Positions 1-5,129 of a stretch of DNA of 5,129 nt are shown one piece after another (position 1 is the stretch's first letter; every line of letters begins with the position of its first letter). The DNA comes from a bacterium HR39. Lineage in GTDB: Bacteria; Pseudomonadota; Alphaproteobacteria; Geminicoccales; Geminicoccaceae. A program made the translations under genes and the position numbers. The notes under the pieces were generated by a model, which worked only from the letters and a program-made list of their open reading frames with translations, did not search any database and was not told where the DNA came from. The stretch lies in the NCBI GenBank assembly GCA_002898955.1, contig BEIP01000138.1, positions 1 to 5,129 on the forward strand, written 5' to 3'.

Positions 1-142
1 CCTTCTCCATCACCTCCCGCTCGCGCCGGCGGCGCTCTTCGAGGAGCTGCAGGGCCGGGCGGTAGAGCAGACGGGCGAGCAGCCACACCAGCACGAGGAA
101 GTTGACGATCTGGAAGGCGAGCGTCCAGACGTCGATCTGCAT
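1..142 (-). CDS. atpF: N-ATPase FO subunit b (peripheral stalk), 3'-truncated by window edge
   Basis: Only the first 47 residues are in the window. They show a single membrane helix (about 5-26, FQIVNFLVLVWLLARLL), then the conserved turn YRPALQLLEER (27-37) and the start of the long charged helix (RRRRERE) that forms the peripheral stalk to F1. The Asn at 14 within the membrane helix and the 'RP' turn are typical of b subunits. The ATG at 142 lies 3 bases after the atpE stop, and no clear Shine-Dalgarno sequence precedes it (the upstream bases encode the atpE C-terminus). Translation therefore probably depends on ribosomes finishing atpE. In N-ATPase operons b is unusually long and takes over the role of the absent delta subunit. 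That part is outside the window and cannot be checked. Confidence 0.9.
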   Translation of the reverse strand, partial: MQIDVWTLAFQIVNFLVLVWLLARLLYRPALQLLEERRRREREVMEK

Positions 143-145
143 CGT

Positions 146-388
146 TCAGCCCGTGTAGGGATTGGCGTAGAGCAGCAGCAGCGCGATCACCAGACAGTAG
201 ATCGCCATGGTCTCGATCATGGCGAGGCCGACGAAGAGCGTGCGGGTGAGGGCGCCCGCCTCTTCCGGCTGGCGGGCGATGGCGTCCATGGCCGCGGCCA
301 CGGCCCGACCCTCGGCCAGCGCCGGGCCGATGGAGCCGATGCCCACCGCGAGGGCAGCACAGAGGATGCTGAGCAGTTCGGCGTTCAT
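146..388 (-). CDS. atpE: N-ATPase FO subunit c (rotor ring)
   Basis: An 80-aa hairpin of two membrane helices (about 5-33 and 49-74) joined by the polar loop ARQPE (38-42). Copies form the rotor ring that carries ions past subunit a. The ion site shows the N-type pattern: a glutamate in helix 1 (E26 in AEGRA) and the essential carboxylate E59 in helix 2, followed by T60, M61 and Y64 (IETMAIY). The Gly-containing helix 1 (G16, G18, G21) packs the ring. N-ATPase c subunits are often predicted to bind Na+, usually with E-S-T-A-I-Y. Here Ser is Thr and Thr is Met, so ion choice is uncertain, and the N-type c17 ring of Burkholderia pseudomallei was reported to be proton-specific. The ATG start at 388 overlaps the atpB stop (ATGA), with GGAGAG (394-399) 5 bases upstream. 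Confidence 0.95.
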   Translation of the reverse strand: MNAELLSILCAALAVGIGSIGPALAEGRAVAAAMDAIARQPEEAGALTRTLFVGLAMIETMAIYCLVIALLLLYANPYTG

Positions 389-1077
389 CCGGTCTCTCCG
401 CTCGGCGCCTGCACGGCGTCGTCCTCGCCGCGCACCGCGGCGGCGAGGAAGACGGTGGCGAGCATGGTGAAGATGTAGGCCTGCACGAGGCCGATCAGCA
501 CGGCGAGCAGCAGGAAGGGCACCGGCACGAGCAGGCCGGCGAGGCTCACGAGCACCCCGACCACCAGCTCGTGGCTGGCGACGTTGCCGAACAGCCGCAC
601 CGCGAGCGAGAAGGTCCGGCTGAGTTCGGACAGCAGGTGGATCGGCAGGAAGAGGACATTGGGCCGCAGGAAGTCGCGCAGCCGGTGCCGTCCGCGTGCC
701 CTCAGGCCTTCGACCTGCACCGCCGCGAAGACCACGAGGGCGAGGGCGGCGGGGGTCTCCACGTGCGAGGTCGGCGGCTCGAGGCCCGGCACGACAGCCA
801 GCAGGTTGGCGGTGGCGATGAAAAGAAACAGAGTCCCGAGGAGCGGGAGATGGCGGTCGGTGTGTTCCCGCAGCACCGGTTCGAACTGCCGGCGCTCGAA
901 CTCCATCAGAAACTCCACCGCGATGCGCAGAAGCGGCCAGCGCGTGCCGGCGCGGCCCAGCGCCAGCGGTCCAAGCGCGGAGAGCGCCGCCATGATGCCC
1001 CAGGTGGTGACCACCTGCCGCTGGACGGGCACGGGGCCGAGGTGGAAGAGCACATCGGGTGCGAGCGGCCCTTCCAT
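385..1077 (-). CDS. atpB: N-ATPase FO subunit a
   Basis: Stator channel subunit of 230 aa that passes ions to and from the c-ring. Membrane segments are visible at about 22-41, 79-97, 109-123, 140-152, 157-184 and 186-215. The essential arginine is R161 in SLAVRLFGN (equivalent to E. coli R210). E170 lies nine residues on, matching E. coli E219, and Q199 in VQAYIFTML matches Q252. The N-terminal PLAPDVLFHLGPVPV and VTTWGIM are typical of N-type subunit a. The protein is shorter than the E. coli subunit (271 aa), as usual for this type. The ATG at 1077 is chosen because GGAGG (1083-1087) lies 5 bases upstream. The adjacent in-frame GTG at 1080 would be only 2 bases from it. The gene ends in an ATGA overlap with atpE. 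Confidence 0.95.
   Translation of the reverse strand: MEGPLAPDVLFHLGPVPVQRQVVTTWGIMAALSALGPLALGRAGTRWPLLRIAVEFLMEFERRQFEPVLREHTDRHLPLLGTLFLFIATANLLAVVPGLEPPTSHVETPAALALVVFAAVQVEGLRARGRHRLRDFLRPNVLFLPIHLLSELSRTFSLAVRLFGNVASHELVVGVLVSLAGLLVPVPFLLLAVLIGLVQAYIFTMLATVFLAAAVRGEDDAVQAPSGETG
394..399 (-). promoter_or_regulatory. Ribosome binding site of atpE
   Basis: GGAGAG, 5 bases before the ATG at 388 and inside the 3' end of atpB. A good site fits the need for many c subunits per complex. The next gene, atpF, has no comparable site. Confidence 0.6.
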
Positions 1078-1343
1078 CACGACCTCCGCACGCGGGCGAT
1101 GGCGTGGTGCCGGGCCAGCACGAAGGCCGCGGCACCGGCCAGCAGCGCCAGCGGGTGGAGATGCGCCAGCACGAAGAAGGCGAGGACGGCCACGGCGATG
1201 CGCGCGATCAGAAAGCGACCCCAGCGTGAGCGTGGACCACGTTCGGCCCACAGCTCCACCTGCCGCTCCACGAGGTGGAAGTACACCTGACCGGTCGCGA
1301 AGCCCACGGCGAGGCCGAGCAGGATCCACAGGAGCGCGTTCAC
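1077..1343 (-). CDS. atpR: AtpR, N-ATPase-specific membrane protein
   Basis: An 88-aa hydrophobic protein with three predicted membrane helices (about 3-22, 44-60 and 62-77) and a basic C-terminal tail (ARVRRS). The pattern of an N-terminal Gly-rich helix, a short amphipathic stretch with VERQVELW (25-32), and two closely spaced helices fits the AtpR family, which is found essentially only in N-ATPase operons. Its likely role is in assembly or function of the membrane sector with AtpQ, and this is not settled for the family. The GTG start at 1343 overlaps the atpQ stop (GTGA), with GGAG 7 bases upstream. Its stop overlaps the atpB ATG by one base. The call relies on size, topology and position more than on long conserved motifs. 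Confidence 0.85.
   Translation of the reverse strand: MNALLWILLGLAVGFATGQVYFHLVERQVELWAERGPRSRWGRFLIARIAVAVLAFFVLAHLHPLALLAGAAAFVLARHHAIARVRRS
1083..1087 (-). promoter_or_regulatory. Ribosome binding site of atpB (decides its start)
   Basis: GGAGG on the minus strand is followed by a 5-base spacer (TCGTG) and then ATG at 1077. The spacer itself contains an in-frame GTG (1080) that would give the usual GTGA overlap with atpR. It sits only 2 bases from GGAGG, too close for good initiation, so the ATG is preferred. Confidence 0.65.
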
Positions 1344-1614
1344 GGCCCGTCTCCGCCCATCCTCCGCCAGAGCAGGAACAGCCCGAGCCCCGCGCCGAGG
1401 ATGGTCCCCGCGGCGGCGAAGGCGACCCCCGTCGCCGCCAGCCGGTCCAGCAGGCGGCCGAGGAAGGCACCGGCGAGGGCGGGGACGACCACCAGCCAGC
1501 CGAGCGAGCCCAGCCAGGTGAGGTAGAGCCAGATGTTGGTGCGCCGTGCGCGCTCCAGCCGTTCGCGCCGCTCCACCTCCCGCCGGGCCGCGCGCTCCAG
1601 CTCGTCGCCGTCCC

Positions 1615-1618
<4 letters not shown>
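1340..1618 (-). CDS. atpQ: AtpQ, small membrane protein of the N-ATPase operon (AtpZ/AtpI-like)
   Basis: A 92-aa membrane protein of the family that includes AtpZ/AtpI-like ATPase 'gene 1' proteins. A highly charged, probably coiled-coil N-terminal helix (residues 3-27, rich in Arg and Glu) is followed by two membrane helices (about 30-53 and 63-84). The loop motif GAFLGRLLDRL (50-60) is the family hallmark (G..LGr.LD). Its role is not well established. Family members have been suggested to help c-ring assembly or carry Mg2+/Ca2+, and this sequence does not decide between these. The GTG start at 1618 overlaps the atpC stop (GTGA), with GGAGG 9 bases upstream. An upstream in-frame extension is open but runs through atpC in another frame and is not credible. 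Position between atpC and atpR is exactly that of atpQ. Confidence 0.88.

Positions 1619-5129
<3,511 letters not shown>

Noticed and set aside
1078..1080. GTG at 1080 as the atpB start (would give a GTGA overlap with atpR)
   Set aside because: GGAGG is only 2 bases upstream of it. The neighbouring ATG has a normal 5-base spacing. The difference is one residue, so the alternative cannot be fully excluded.
146..1135. Minus-strand 329-codon frame read as one long protein
   Set aside because: Only the last 80 codons form a real protein (subunit c). The upstream part is an Arg/Pro/Ala-rich frame running through atpB in the wrong frame, and a proper start with a ribosome binding site exists at 388.

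Overview
The window is very GC-rich (roughly 70% by eye) and is coding from end to end. All real genes are on the minus strand, so transcription runs from high to low coordinates. The high GC content, the frequent GTG starts and the gene families point to a high-GC bacterium, most likely a proteobacterium. The sequence alone does not settle the genus.

Layout in transcription order: a SufS-type (group II) cysteine desulfurase, cut at its 5' end by the window edge (5129 to 3943); a SufU-type Fe-S scaffold or sulfur-acceptor protein (3946 to 3509); then an alternative F-type ATPase operon of the 'N-ATPase' kind: atpD/beta (3512 to 2070), atpC/epsilon (2073 to 1615), atpQ (1618 to 1340), atpR (1343 to 1077), atpB/a (1077 to 385), atpE/c (388 to 146) and the start of atpF/b (142 to beyond the window). 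The order D-C-Q-R-B-E-F is the known N-ATPase signature. The usual last two genes, atpA (alpha) and atpG (gamma), should lie beyond position 1. No delta-subunit gene is present, as expected for this type.

The genes are packed without intergenic space. Six of the eight junctions are 4-base start/stop overlaps (GTGA or ATGA), one is a 1-base overlap (TGATG), and the atpE-atpF gap is 3 bases. This includes the junction between the SufU-type gene and atpD, so the Fe-S genes and the ATPase genes appear to form one translationally coupled transcription unit. No promoter, terminator, RNA gene, mobile element, repeat array or CRISPR was seen.

Functionally there are two modules. SufS and SufU mobilise sulfur from cysteine for Fe-S cluster assembly. 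The ATPase genes build a membrane rotary enzyme thought to work mainly as an ATP-driven ion pump beside the housekeeping F-ATPase. The points most worth a second look are the physical fusion of these two modules and the ion site of the c subunit. That site keeps the two N-type glutamates (E26, E59) but has Thr-Met (T60, M61) where the common Na+-type motif has Ser-Thr, so the coupling ion is open.
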